Below, piece by piece: positions 16,630-25,607 of a DNA stretch of 39,440 nt (its first letter is position 1; every line of letters starts with the position of its first letter). The notes under the pieces were generated by a model. It was not told the origin of the DNA. It saw only the letters and a program-made list of their open reading frames with translations, and ran no database searches. Made by a program: the position numbers and the translations under genes. Source of the DNA: Acetivibrio mesophilus (GTDB lineage Bacteria; Bacillota; Clostridia; Acetivibrionales; Acetivibrionaceae); NCBI RefSeq assembly GCF_004102745.1, contig NZ_RLII01000028.1:1-39440 (forward strand). Direction: 5' to 3'.

Positions 16630-17864
16630 TTCATCCAATACTCTTTCACATTGCCCACAATGGATGCTAAATGCTCCTTCGGATGCTTGCTTTCCCATTG
16701 TTCAAAGTGGCTGAAAGTATGCCCTTCCGCCAATGTGGTTGGAGAATTATTTTTGTCGAAGGGCCCGGACACACCTGCCATCCACCCTTTTTCTTGCCAT
16801 GATTCGTCGCTTTGACATCTGAACCGAAAAAGATAATACTCTTTATCTTCATCGTCAAATATATTCATCAGCTCTATTTCATCCGGCACTCTACCCAATT
16901 CGGTAGGATAGACAAGCCAGTCCACCATGTTTGATTCTGCAAAGCATCTCTGATTTCTATACTCTTCAGGATATATTTCACTCCTTCCCATCTTCACGAG
17001 AGCATCATAAAACCAGTTTCTCACCTCGCTACTTCCGGCAATATCCATTAAATCTTCCTTCGCCGGCTCACAACCGTGTTTGAGCAAGGAAATCACAGCA
17101 AACATCTTCAATCTCATATCTTTTATGCTCATTAATCTCTTTAAAGCCATAGTTATCTCAGGAGCTATGATATGACCTGCAAGATCAAAGTAAACCCCTG
17201 CACTGCTCCGAAGCCCAAGATATTTATCATCATCCCAGAGCGAACCATTTTTAATAGTGTAGTTCAAAACTTTATCAACCATACTCAAAATGTCCCGAAT
17301 TATTTTGCTTCTATGTTCACCCAATACCTCTTCATCAACCAGGTCATTATTAAAATAATATAATAAAATAAGATATATTTGACTCGCAATATCATTATTT
17401 TCGGTAAACTTCAAAATTCCCGGAAACAGTATCTGAGGAAATCTGGGGTTTTCCAATAGATTCCCGAAAGGCAGGCTCTTAAGCTTCATATAGTCCTTTC
17501 CCAACACTTTTAAGTATGCGATCATTGCCTGCTCATTTCTATATGTTGACAAAAACTGCATCACAGCTATCTTTGCATTCGGATTAAGCTCATCATATAT
17601 GCTTTCAACTTTGCTTATGTACTCCATATAGGGTTTATCTGCACAAATATCTATCAATCGCGCCGATATGTCTTGCCATTCGTAGGTTGGAGGCGGAAAT
17701 TCATTCTTGGTCATCTCCAGAACCTTAAGGCCCTGCTCTACGCTAAACTGCATATTTTCCAGTTTGCTTATTGCATCTTCCCTTATCTCCTCCGATGAGC
17801 TGTTAAGCTTCTCAAACAGTTCGTCAATTTCATCTCTTTTTTTGAAAAAATCTATAATCCCCAT
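16614..17864 (-). CDS. Hypothetical protein with HEAT-like helical repeats
   Basis: Not a family I can name. The 416 aa form a cytoplasmic, mostly helical protein. The N-terminus (I-D-E-L-F-E-K-L-N-S-S-S-E-E-I-R-E-D-A-I-S-K-L) and the middle (M-A-L-K-R-L-M-S-I-K-D-M-R-L-K-M-F-A-V-I-S-L-L) look like HEAT/Armadillo-type helix pairs. The last ~110 residues are different: aromatic, with F-R-F-R-C-Q and W-M-A-G-V-S-G-P-F, so probably a separate beta-rich domain. The frame allows a start at 17870, but the GAGGGAG lies too close to it; M3 at 17864 has better spacing. It may be a scaffold protein. It is convergent with the SulP gene. Confidence 0.7.
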   Translation of the reverse strand: MGIIDFFKKRDEIDELFEKLNSSSEEIREDAISKLENMQFSVEQGLKVLEMTKNEFPPPTYEWQDISARLIDICADKPYMEYISKVESIYDELNPNAKIAVMQFLSTYRNEQAMIAYLKVLGKDYMKLKSLPFGNLLENPRFPQILFPGILKFTENNDIASQIYLILLYYFNNDLVDEEVLGEHRSKIIRDILSMVDKVLNYTIKNGSLWDDDKYLGLRSSAGVYFDLAGHIIAPEITMALKRLMSIKDMRLKMFAVISLLKHGCEPAKEDLMDIAGSSEVRNWFYDALVKMGRSEIYPEEYRNQRCFAESNMVDWLVYPTELGRVPDEIELMNIFDDEDKEYYLFRFRCQSDESWQEKGWMAGVSGPFDKNNSPTTLAEGHTFSHFEQWESKHPKEHLASIVGNVKEYWMKLAQE

Positions 17865-17997
17865 ATTCATCTCCCTCTAGTTACTTTGATGCCACTATTA
17901 CAAGCATTTACTCAGCACATGTAATTTTATACATATAGTTTATCATGTATGTCATTAACCGAAAATAGAAAAATAATAAAAAATTTCATATTGATCT

Positions 17998-18035
17998 AAA
18001 AAAGCAGAATTGCATGGCTTCCCACACAATTCTGC
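17998..18035 (-). terminator. Rho-independent terminator of the ABC importer operon
   Basis: On the minus strand a perfect 9-bp stem GCAGAATTG / CAATTCTGC (18027-18035 and 18004-18012) is followed directly by six T (plus-strand A run 17998-18003). It lies 22 bp after the stop of the substrate-binding protein gene. The rest of 17871-18057 is AT-rich and empty. Confidence 0.9.
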
Positions 18036-18057
18036 CTTTCTACTGTGATAATACGTC

Positions 18058-19056
18058 TTATTCCTTAAAATTCTCTATAGCTTTATCGGCAAACTCTGTT
18101 GTTACTATTTTTTCGTAGGGCGCTTCCTTTTTGAGTTCCCCTGCCATACTCATTACTTTTTGAAGGAGCTCTAAAGACTCCTTATTCAATATAGGATCCT
18201 TGCTCCATGCATCCGTATCCTTATATCTTTTTGCCACCGTCACTAAAGTCTCCACATCCGAATCGGGGAAAGAGGGCTTTATAACCTCCGCTATCTCCTC
18301 CGGTGTATGGCTTTCAACCCACTTCTGACCTTTGTATATAGCATTGGTGAATTTCTGAATTATATCTCTGTTGTTTTCTATGTAGCTTTTGCTTGCGTAA
18401 TATGCTGTATAAGGAATCTCACCGCTTTCTTCTCCTATGGATGCAATTATATATCCCTTGCCTTCCTTCTCCACTGTAGAAGCCACCGGTTCAAACAACG
18501 TGACATAGTCGCCCTGTCCTCCGGTAAATGCCCCCGCCATCAATGCAAACTGAACGCTTGTGTCAACATTTACGTCAAGGCCCGGCAACAGGTTATTTTT
18601 CTTTAATACATACTCAAGGGTCATTTCTGGAACTCCGCCTTTTCTGCCGCCTATTATCGTCTTTCCCTTAACATTTTCCCATTTGAAATCCGGTTCCGGC
18701 TTCCTGCCCACCAAGAATGATCCGTCACGTTTTGTAAGCTGTGCGAAGACAACAGCGTAGTCCTCTCTGCCTTCATTATACACATAGATGGCTGCCTCCG
18801 GTCCGGAAAAACCTATATCTGCCTGCCCGGACAAAACCGATGTCATCACCTTGTCGGCACCCTGTCCGTTGGTAAGATCTATCTTGAGCCCTTCTTCCTC
18901 AAAGAAACCCAGGTTCAAGGCAACATACTGGGGAGCATAGAATACCGAACGGGTAACCTCACTTAATCGGACAGTGGTATAGTCCCTTTCCCCGCAGCCC
19001 GCAAAGGACACCATTAATACTGCTGCTATAATCAAAATTAAAGTAACTTTTTTCAT
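18058..19056 (-). CDS. ABC importer substrate-binding lipoprotein (NMT1/SsuA/ThiY type)
   Basis: A 332-aa surface lipoprotein that captures the substrate for the importer encoded just upstream. It has a hydrophobic signal with lipobox F-A-G-C near residues 18-21. The periplasmic-binding fold starts with V-R-L-S-E-V and F-Y-A-P-Q-Y-V-A-L-N-L-G-F-F-E-E-E-G-L, the usual opening of the NMT1-like group, and D-I-G-F-S-G-P-E-A follows. This group binds nitrate, sulfonates, taurine or thiamine precursors; no riboswitch or pathway gene nearby decides which. GGAGG stands 8 nt before the ATG. Operon order is ATPase, permease, binding protein, then a terminator. Confidence 0.93.
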   Translation of the reverse strand: MKKVTLILIIAAVLMVSFAGCGERDYTTVRLSEVTRSVFYAPQYVALNLGFFEEEGLKIDLTNGQGADKVMTSVLSGQADIGFSGPEAAIYVYNEGREDYAVVFAQLTKRDGSFLVGRKPEPDFKWENVKGKTIIGGRKGGVPEMTLEYVLKKNNLLPGLDVNVDTSVQFALMAGAFTGGQGDYVTLFEPVASTVEKEGKGYIIASIGEESGEIPYTAYYASKSYIENNRDIIQKFTNAIYKGQKWVESHTPEEIAEVIKPSFPDSDVETLVTVAKRYKDTDAWSKDPILNKESLELLQKVMSMAGELKKEAPYEKIVTTEFADKAIENFKE

Positions 19057-19078
19057 GTTAACACCTCCACATACATAT

Positions 19079-19891
19079 TCACTTTCTCTTTACAACAAGT
19101 CTTTCAAACCATGCTACCATTCGGTACATCAAAAATGCGGCGGCGGCAAGTATAATAACACTCGCCATCACAAGATCCAACTGGAACACCTGCCCTCCAT
19201 AAACAATCAAGTAGCCTAGCCCTGCCTTTGAAACCAAGAATTCTCCCACGATAACTCCAACCCAAGACAGTCCGACACTTACCTTAAGGGCATTTACCAT
19301 AACCGGTAAGGAAGATGGAAGAACTACTTTTGTAAGTATCTGAATTTTACTTGCCCCAAAGGTTTTAACAAGCTTGATTTTGTCATTGTCGACGCCAAGA
19401 AACCCATTTAAAACCTCCAGTATAGTCACCACAATGGAGATTGTCATTGCTATAACCACTATTGCCATAGGTCCGGCACCTATCCATACTATAAAAATCG
19501 GACCTAGTGCAATCTTCGGAAGGCTGTTTAGCACCACAAGGTAGGGCTCCAGGACCTTTTCCAAAAACTCAGACCACCAGAGAATTACCGCTATCAATAT
19601 TCCAATAAGAGTACCGAAGAGAAATCCCAGAGCCGTTTCCATACATGTCACAATAACATGGTTAAAAAGCTCGCCATTTCTGTATAGGTCTAAAATAGTT
19701 TTTATAATCCTCGACGGTTGGCTGGAGATAAAGGGATCTATCAATCCAACTTTCGCAGCCAATTCCCAGAAGGCAAAAAATAATACCAATATAGCTATTT
19801 GTGTGACGAAAATGATTTGCTTTTTCCTCTTTACCTTCCTCAAATATTTCAAATGTTCCGGTGATATGTTCGGCTTGTTCTTATCAGACAT
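19079..19891 (-). CDS. ABC importer permease (SsuC/TauC type)
   Basis: An inner-membrane subunit of about 270 aa with some six spans. The binding-protein-dependent transport loop (E-A-L/G-x3-G type) is seen in D-N-D-K-I-K-L-V-K-T-F-G-A-S-K-I-Q-I followed by V-V-L-P-S-S-L-P. TTG (19900) and ATG (19897) are possible starts; ATG at 19891 has the better distance to AAGGAG and overlaps the end of the ATPase gene by 8 nt. It forms the channel used by the binding lipoprotein 22 bp downstream. Confidence 0.93.
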   Translation of the reverse strand: MSDKNKPNISPEHLKYLRKVKRKKQIIFVTQIAILVLFFAFWELAAKVGLIDPFISSQPSRIIKTILDLYRNGELFNHVIVTCMETALGFLFGTLIGILIAVILWWSEFLEKVLEPYLVVLNSLPKIALGPIFIVWIGAGPMAIVVIAMTISIVVTILEVLNGFLGVDNDKIKLVKTFGASKIQILTKVVLPSSLPVMVNALKVSVGLSWVGVIVGEFLVSKAGLGYLIVYGGQVFQLDLVMASVIILAAAAFLMYRMVAWFERLVVKRK

Positions 19892-20651
19892 AAACATCAA
19901 GCTCCTTCCATATCTTATTGAAATACTCTCTGAATTCCGGTGCTTCTCTGGAACTTAGCGGTGTTCGATTTTCACAGTTCAATTTAATATCGTGTATTGA
20001 TTTGATTGTTGCCGGCCGTTTTGTCAGCACGATAACCCGGTCGGCCATGCTTATCCCCTCAGATATATCATGGGTAACAAGTATTGCAGTCTTATTCTCC
20101 TTCTTAATGATTGAGTATATGTCTTCCGTCACTGCCAGTCTTGTCTGATAATCCAGGGCTGAGAAGGCTTCATCAAGAAGTAGTATCTGAGGCCTTGCCA
20201 CAAGAGTTCTTATAAGGGCCGCCCTCTGTCTCATTCCTCCCGAAAGCTGCGAAGGGTATTTGTCTTTGAACTCATAGAGTCCATATGTATCCAAAAGTTT
20301 TAGTGCATATTCCTTTGTATCTGAGTTTAGCGTCCTCCTTATTTCCGGTCCCAAAACCACGTTCTGATAAATGGTCCTCCACTCAAAAAGATGATCCTTT
20401 TGGAGCATATAGCCCACCTTATCGGAAGTCTCCATAACAGGTTTTCCATCCACCAATACTTCTCCTGTGGTTGGAACCATGAGTCCTGCAATTAGCGACA
20501 ATAGTGTCGATTTGCCACAACCACTTGGTCCGACTATGCTTATAAATTCACCCTCCGAGACCGAGAAGTTAATATTCTCAAGGGCATCGATTTCCCCATT
20601 AAGCGAATGGTATTTCATACCCAGGTTGCATACCGACACAACATAATTCAT
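19884..20651 (-). CDS. ABC importer ATPase (SsuB/TauB type)
   Basis: The ATP-hydrolysing subunit, 255 aa. Walker A G-P-S-G-C-G-K-S-T, Q-loop L-Q-K-D-H-L-F-E-W, signature L-S-G-G-M-R-Q-R, Walker B I-L-L-L-D-E-A-F, D-loop S-A-L-D and switch His V-T-H-D are all present. The Q-loop and signature spacing fit the nitrate/sulfonate/taurine subfamily. The longer frame begins at 20669, but GGAGGTGG stands 4-8 nt before the ATG at 20651. It is the first gene of the three-gene operon and overlaps the permease by 8 nt. Confidence 0.95.
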   Translation of the reverse strand: MNYVVSVCNLGMKYHSLNGEIDALENINFSVSEGEFISIVGPSGCGKSTLLSLIAGLMVPTTGEVLVDGKPVMETSDKVGYMLQKDHLFEWRTIYQNVVLGPEIRRTLNSDTKEYALKLLDTYGLYEFKDKYPSQLSGGMRQRAALIRTLVARPQILLLDEAFSALDYQTRLAVTEDIYSIIKKENKTAILVTHDISEGISMADRVIVLTKRPATIKSIHDIKLNCENRTPLSSREAPEFREYFNKIWKELDVYV

Positions 20652-20720
20652 TTTACCACCTCCAACCATTGGGCTTTATATATTATATTCTCGGGCTTTT
20701 TAATTTGGGACGGTTTTACA

Positions 20721-20760
20721 TAAAGAAAAATGAGCCATAGAAGCATGTCTTTGGCTCATT
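20721..20760 (-). terminator. Rho-independent terminator of the 796-aa gene
   Basis: On the minus strand a perfect 9-bp stem AATGAGCCA / TGGCTCATT (20752-20760 with 20729-20737) is followed by TTTCTTTA. It lies 46 bp after the stop of the HEPN-motif gene and before the ABC operon. Confidence 0.85.
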
Positions 20761-20806
20761 CGTTTTAGGAATTGTAAACTTATCAATATATTGTGCGGAC
20801 AACAAC

Positions 20807-23197
20807 TCACTTCATAATATAAATCAACATCCATATTAGCTTCTGTGCAATAAGCATATCTTCTCTGCATTTTTCCATTCTATCTTTCTCAATGCCATCC
20901 TTATGGGCCACTCTATTTCTATAATTGTTCTTGATGTATTCCAATGACCCTATAAAAACCTTGCGGTTATATTCTGCGTCACTTCCCAGTACAAATTGCT
21001 GAACGGGGGGCTCTTTATCAAAACTGTTGCAGTTTAGCCTTGTTCCTTTAAAATCCTTCAGCAGGTTCCAATCAATATAGGAGCTTCCCTTCCATTCTTC
21101 AAACCTGGATTTGTCTGGCGGCAGAAAATAACTTGAATAGACAGGACCACCTCTGCCAAACTTTAAAAATCCGTCACTGAGCACTCTGATTGCCGGCCCC
21201 ATCTCAAGGCACTCTTTTGGCTCAGTCTCGTTCTTGTCTTTAAAAAACCTGACCGAATTGGAATCTATATTCATTCCCGGTCCGTCAAACACAATATTGT
21301 ATTTTATTTTAATGTATATATCGTTAAGAAGGTACTCAATCACCTTGGTAAGGGGTATCATAGACGGAGAATAGTCAAGGCTGTCCGCATCTTCCCTTGA
21401 AACCAATGTTCTGTAAACTATCTCAGACGTAATCATCATACTTTTGCATTCTTCATCCAGCCTATCCCAACAGCCTTTGTCGTCCAGCTTAACAAAAAAA
21501 TCCACTATTTGCTCACGGTCAATGTACTTTGCTGAGATGCGTTTTGTCAGCGACTGGATACGGGGTTCGATAGCTGTAAAAAATTCATCTGCCATGTCTT
21601 GGTAGCCAGCCTTCTCCCTAAGCTCCTTGATAGATGTAAGCATACTTTCGATATCATCATCCAGCTTTTCGAGCAAAATGTCCTTGATAACAATATCGAC
21701 TCTATCGAAAAACGAACGGTTTCTAACAGAAGACGCTCCCCTATCAATATCTCCCAAACGCAAAGAAAGATTTTTTGCCCTATCTACATCATCCCATGAT
21801 ATGACCATTGCAATCTTATCATCATGATGTATATTTCTTATAAATTCATTATCTATATAATTTTTCCCGTAGGTTTGAGCAATCAGAGCTATATAAATTC
21901 CTTCGGGATTCGAAAGGGCTAGCATTACATTGTATAACCTTCGGAACATGTCGGATTTGATCTTATCCTGCGCTCCTTTGTACTGATTCTTGATGTTACG
22001 GATGTCCTGAATCATGCCCCATTCTTCAAATACCGTTTCCTTTACAAAGTTCCTGAGATAATCAAAACTTTCTTTTTCCTTTGGCGTGCTTATTTTTTGA
22101 TACAATTCTTCAATAAATTCACATGACCTAATCACTGCATCATGAATATCCTTGTAATTTCTCTGATACAAGAGTTTTTCTCTCTGCAAATCCGCATATA
22201 AAATATTCATATATTCATAATTATCACAAAAAAGAATCGTCTGGAATAAGAGTATCAGCACATAGGCACATTGGTAATTGTCCTCGCTTATGTCGGAATA
22301 ATTGTCAATCATGAATTCTACCGCATCTTTGCTTCTCCCCTCTCCCAAAAGTGCGAAAATGACCAAAGCGGCAAACATGGGGAAATAATCGGTGACATAG
22401 GTTTTGAACTTACTCTTTAACATGTTCTTGTTTTGATTATATAGTTTTAATAGTTTAGTACCTATACCGTCTGCTTTTTTAAGCTTTTCATTTGCCTTCC
22501 TGATACATTCAAATTCTCCCGCCTTTTGAAATTTCAAAATTTCTTCATTCCATGTTGTGTTCCCCGGAAGTGAAGTAATAAATACCTGTCCGGAACCTCC
22601 CACATAGATAAGCAGCTCTTCTATATAACCACACATGATAGATCTTATGGCATCATATCTGCTTACCTCTCCGGATTCACTCAATTTGATAAAGGCGGGT
22701 AGAACATACTTTGTATAGATATATAAGAATACTTCTTCATTTTTTGCGTGCGTTAGCCACATTAACGGATACAAGACTCCGGGAGTTTTTAATAATTCAA
22801 TACCTTCAATGAAACTATCAATATCTGCACAGGTAAGATTGTCATAATCCAAGCTCTTTCCTATTATCTGTTCACAAATAAATTTATATTTAAAACCAGC
22901 TGGTACTCTAAAATCTCCATCAATCTCAATTCCCCGCTCTTCCATATATATTTTTTTGAGCAGTTTTGTTTTATCGCAAATTTCCTTGCATTTGTATTTT
23001 TCTGAAAGCATCTCCATCAGTTCATCCAAGTCAATTCCAAAATATAATTTACTCAAGTACAATTTTTCAAGCGCTTCCGAGTAAATACCACATTTATATG
23101 TATCCCTCAAATAGCGTGCAACTTCATTCATACATCTTGTTTTTACTTCAGGCGATGGATATTTCATATCTCTTTTTATTTCATTTGGTGCCCTCAT
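20807..23197 (-). CDS. Large helical protein of unknown function with C-terminal HEPN-type motif
   Basis: No family name recognised. The 796 aa are soluble and mostly helical, with no signal peptide and no clear membrane span. Residues about 1-110 are rich in charged helices. The middle has many aromatic and charged helices like a TPR/HEAT-style solenoid. Near the C-terminus R760-N-R-V-A-H765 fits the R-x4-H motif, with a polar residue after the Arg, that marks HEPN ribonucleases; it sits between two helices as expected. A frame is open from 23203, but GGGAGG stands 7 nt before the ATG at 23197. It is transcribed alone and has its own terminator. A nuclease or stress/defence role is inference from the one motif. 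Confidence 0.75.
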   Translation of the reverse strand: MRAPNEIKRDMKYPSPEVKTRCMNEVARYLRDTYKCGIYSEALEKLYLSKLYFGIDLDELMEMLSEKYKCKEICDKTKLLKKIYMEERGIEIDGDFRVPAGFKYKFICEQIIGKSLDYDNLTCADIDSFIEGIELLKTPGVLYPLMWLTHAKNEEVFLYIYTKYVLPAFIKLSESGEVSRYDAIRSIMCGYIEELLIYVGGSGQVFITSLPGNTTWNEEILKFQKAGEFECIRKANEKLKKADGIGTKLLKLYNQNKNMLKSKFKTYVTDYFPMFAALVIFALLGEGRSKDAVEFMIDNYSDISEDNYQCAYVLILLFQTILFCDNYEYMNILYADLQREKLLYQRNYKDIHDAVIRSCEFIEELYQKISTPKEKESFDYLRNFVKETVFEEWGMIQDIRNIKNQYKGAQDKIKSDMFRRLYNVMLALSNPEGIYIALIAQTYGKNYIDNEFIRNIHHDDKIAMVISWDDVDRAKNLSLRLGDIDRGASSVRNRSFFDRVDIVIKDILLEKLDDDIESMLTSIKELREKAGYQDMADEFFTAIEPRIQSLTKRISAKYIDREQIVDFFVKLDDKGCWDRLDEECKSMMITSEIVYRTLVSREDADSLDYSPSMIPLTKVIEYLLNDIYIKIKYNIVFDGPGMNIDSNSVRFFKDKNETEPKECLEMGPAIRVLSDGFLKFGRGGPVYSSYFLPPDKSRFEEWKGSSYIDWNLLKDFKGTRLNCNSFDKEPPVQQFVLGSDAEYNRKVFIGSLEYIKNNYRNRVAHKDGIEKDRMEKCREDMLIAQKLIWMLIYIMK

Positions 23198-23389
23198 GGA
23201 CACACCTCCCTGAGATTGGTATTGTATGAGCTGTACAATTTTAAGCCGATGAGTTTGTATATATATTAATGTAACATCAAAAGGCTAGAACGGCAAATAG
23301 GAAAATGCACCAAGGTTTTTTCTTATCTGTTAAGGTTTTTCCCGCTTAATAAGTACTTGTCCCTTAAGGTATATGTTTTAAAATAAATC

Positions 23390-23419
23390 TTGCCTATTAT
23401 GGTAACAACTTGCTATAAT
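23390..23419 (+). promoter_or_regulatory. Candidate promoter upstream of the first lipoprotein gene
   Basis: TTGCCT (23390-23395) and TATAAT (23414-23419) are 18 bp apart on the plus strand, about 225 bp before the lipoprotein start. The 447-bp region 23198-23644 otherwise has no gene; it contains an inverted repeat TTATGT-GTATAT-ACATAA near 23480-23496 and two copies of AAGGTTTTT near 23312 and 23332. Confidence 0.5.
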
Positions 23420-23644
23420 TAACTTATGTAATTATGTTGGAAGTTAATTTTGCAAGTTTATAGCAACTGACATTATTTTTATGTGTATATACATAAAGTT
23501 AAAAGGAAGGATTAGCGACAGTCGCAAGTAAATATAAGTTGTGATGTTCGGTGACGTATGTCGGGAATATTATAGTCCTACGAAATATCATTGATACAAG
23601 ATAGGCTAATAGTATGAATATTACATATTTGGAGGAAAAAAGTG

Positions 23645-24187
23645 ATGAGAAAAATATTGATTTTAATAGTGATACTATCACTAGTTACAGCCACAGCTTG
23701 CTCTAAAACAATAGATGGTGACTCTGTTGATAATAGCAATAAAGAAATTGAGAATACAGATGTTCCACTGAATACTGATAACAGAACTGAACTTGCAGAT
23801 GTTTACATATTAGCATTAGATTCACTTATGCCAATTGATGAAGGCCTTAATGGAGATATGGAATATATTGCTATAGAAACACAGACATTAGAAAATGCTA
23901 CCGAGTCAGATAAAAAAGCTGTATTAGAATATTTCAAAAAATATGATGTCAAAATAATGGACGAATCGTTTGAAACTTTAAAAGCAAAGGGAATGGTAAA
24001 AGATTTAAACAGTTTGGATGGGCTTCTTCTACGAATTGTAAAAGTTGATAAAATATCAGACAATGAAATTATTATTGAATGTTCTAAGTTCCGTTCGGGA
24101 TTAGGTGCTGTTGGAGTTAAATGTGTTCTAAAAAAAGAAAATGACAAATGGATTGTAAGCAGTTCACAATTGACGTGGATAAGTTAG
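23645..24187 (+). CDS. Hypothetical lipoprotein
   Basis: Not recognised. A 180-aa exported protein with a short basic N-terminus, a hydrophobic stretch and a lipobox T-A-T-A-C, after which a Ser/Asp/Asn-rich linker follows. The body (about 50-180) is a compact alpha/beta domain ending in V-K-C-V-L-K-K-E-N-D-K-W-I-V, which looks like the strand pairs of small DUF lipoproteins in clostridia that often carry an N-D-K-W-x-V end. GGAGG is 9 nt from the ATG; the GTG at 23642 is an alternative. Base composition here is clearly more AT-rich than in the housekeeping region. Confidence 0.75.
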   Translation: MRKILILIVILSLVTATACSKTIDGDSVDNSNKEIENTDVPLNTDNRTELADVYILALDSLMPIDEGLNGDMEYIAIETQTLENATESDKKAVLEYFKKYDVKIMDESFETLKAKGMVKDLNSLDGLLLRIVKVDKISDNEIIIECSKFRSGLGAVGVKCVLKKENDKWIVSSSQLTWIS

Positions 24188-24435
24188 AATAGCTAAGTAT
24201 GTTTTTTTGAGAACAATGCATACATGGATAGAATGAATATCTGGTCGATGTTACATGAAAAACCGGGAGATTTGAAGTAACATTGAGGTATAAATTGTAA
24301 ACACCGATTATTTGAGTATTTATGAATATATTAAGAGAGGGAAAAAGTACTATTATTAATATGATACGAGGTTTTGGCTTATTCGATCCGATAACTTTTT
24401 ATAATACTATTTAATCATCGTAAGGGGAATAAATT

Positions 24436-25125
24436 ATGAAACGTAAGTTGTTAATTATAGTTTTAATTTCAACTTTTTTACTCAACGGATGTAATAAAGA
24501 AGATAAAACATATCCATTAGAATTTTCTCAAATAAGCAATTCAAAAATAGAAAGTCTTCAATTGGATAACGTTAGTAAAACCATTAAAGAAAAAATAATT
24601 GATAGTGAACTTAGCGCTTTTATATTTATGGATAATGAAAATAGTGAATTTCTAAAAGCCGGAATTACTTTGAACGGCAAATCTTATTATATTGGTCAGG
24701 TGTCAATGGAGAACACCCCAGACGATTTAATGGGAATTGAGGAAGTTGAGGTATTTGGAAAGAAAGCTGTAAAGATTTACGGAATATTAGGTGCCAATTA
24801 TGCACAGGCTTTTTATTGGCTTGTTGATGAAAATCCTGAAGATTCAATTATACAGATAGATGGAAACACGTTTGAAATTGATTTGGACGATGATGATGAG
24901 AAAGAAATTGTTTCAACTTTTGGCACAATTCCTCAAGCAAAAATATACATGTTGAAAGAAGGCAAAATACATGTTTCTGATATTAATAAAAGCATTGGAG
25001 CAAAATTCGTGGCTTTGGTAGATAGAGATAAAAAGTTATTTGTGGTACAATTTAAACCCAATAAACCGGAAGAATATATATATTATAAAGATTCCTTTGT
25101 AAAAAATAGACCATCTACAAAATAA
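24436..25125 (+). CDS. Hypothetical lipoprotein
   Basis: Not recognised. 229 aa with a clear lipoprotein signal (M-K-R-K-L-L-I-I-V-L, lipobox L-N-G-C) and then a soluble domain. The middle has a strongly acidic stretch D-L-D-D-D-D-E-K-E-I-V, a pattern that can bind calcium or simply mark a VCBS-like loop. AAGGGG precedes the ATG. It is 248 bp after the other lipoprotein, with its own leader, so the two need not be one operon. The 24188-24435 gap shows no gene. Confidence 0.75.
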   Translation: MKRKLLIIVLISTFLLNGCNKEDKTYPLEFSQISNSKIESLQLDNVSKTIKEKIIDSELSAFIFMDNENSEFLKAGITLNGKSYYIGQVSMENTPDDLMGIEEVEVFGKKAVKIYGILGANYAQAFYWLVDENPEDSIIQIDGNTFEIDLDDDDEKEIVSTFGTIPQAKIYMLKEGKIHVSDINKSIGAKFVALVDRDKKLFVVQFKPNKPEEYIYYKDSFVKNRPSTK

Positions 25126-25200
25126 TATATTTTTGAACTGCCAATTTGATTAGAGGATAAAGATTAGCGCAAAAGTGCAGTTGTACTGCAGTTTATAGAG

Positions 25201-25482
25201 ATATTACAAAAGAAAGCACTCATTTTAGCTGGAACAGCTTTACTTACTTTATTTTAGGGGATTTACTTTATTTTGTTCTGATTTCTCGTTTCGGCAATAA
25301 AATTTACGCTATTTATATTAAGCGCTAAAAACCCGACACTTTTAGGTATACTGCTTATGCTAATCTCATATCCACTTATCTCACACACCGTTATTAAAAT
25401 TGGTCTTGAAGCTGTTGAAGCCGAAGGTAAACCAAATGTTGGCAATAATGAATTGGAAAAGAAATCAGAAATGCTTGACTAA
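25201..25482 (+). pseudogene. Decayed membrane-protein gene with two in-frame stops
   Basis: One plus-strand frame reads K-K-A-L-I-L-A-G-T-A-L-L-T-L-F, then a TAG (25255-25257), G-I-Y-F-I-L-F, a TGA (25279-25281), and continues F-L-V-S-A-I-K-F-T-L through a second hydrophobic segment to a polar tail ending at the TAA 25480-25482. The continuity of two membrane segments and an acidic tail across the stops suggests a small two-span protein that was broken by point mutations. No SD or start is clear. The family is unknown. Confidence 0.45.
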
Positions 25483-25607
25483 AATTATTTGATTTGATTG
25501 CAAGACATGTTAATTAAAATGCAAAAACACCGCCTATGGTGCACAGATGCAAAGGTAAAACTTTAAAGATTTTGATAAAATAATATGAAGAGGGTAGAGT
25601 ATCTGCA

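Noticed and set aside
20670-20720. TPP riboswitch or other leader element for the ABC importer
   Set aside because: The leader is short and shows no conserved thi-box or other riboswitch core, so substrate cannot be inferred from regulation.
23312-23340. Two AAGGTTTTT copies as a CRISPR-like or iteron repeat
   Set aside because: Only two short copies without regular spacing or longer identity.
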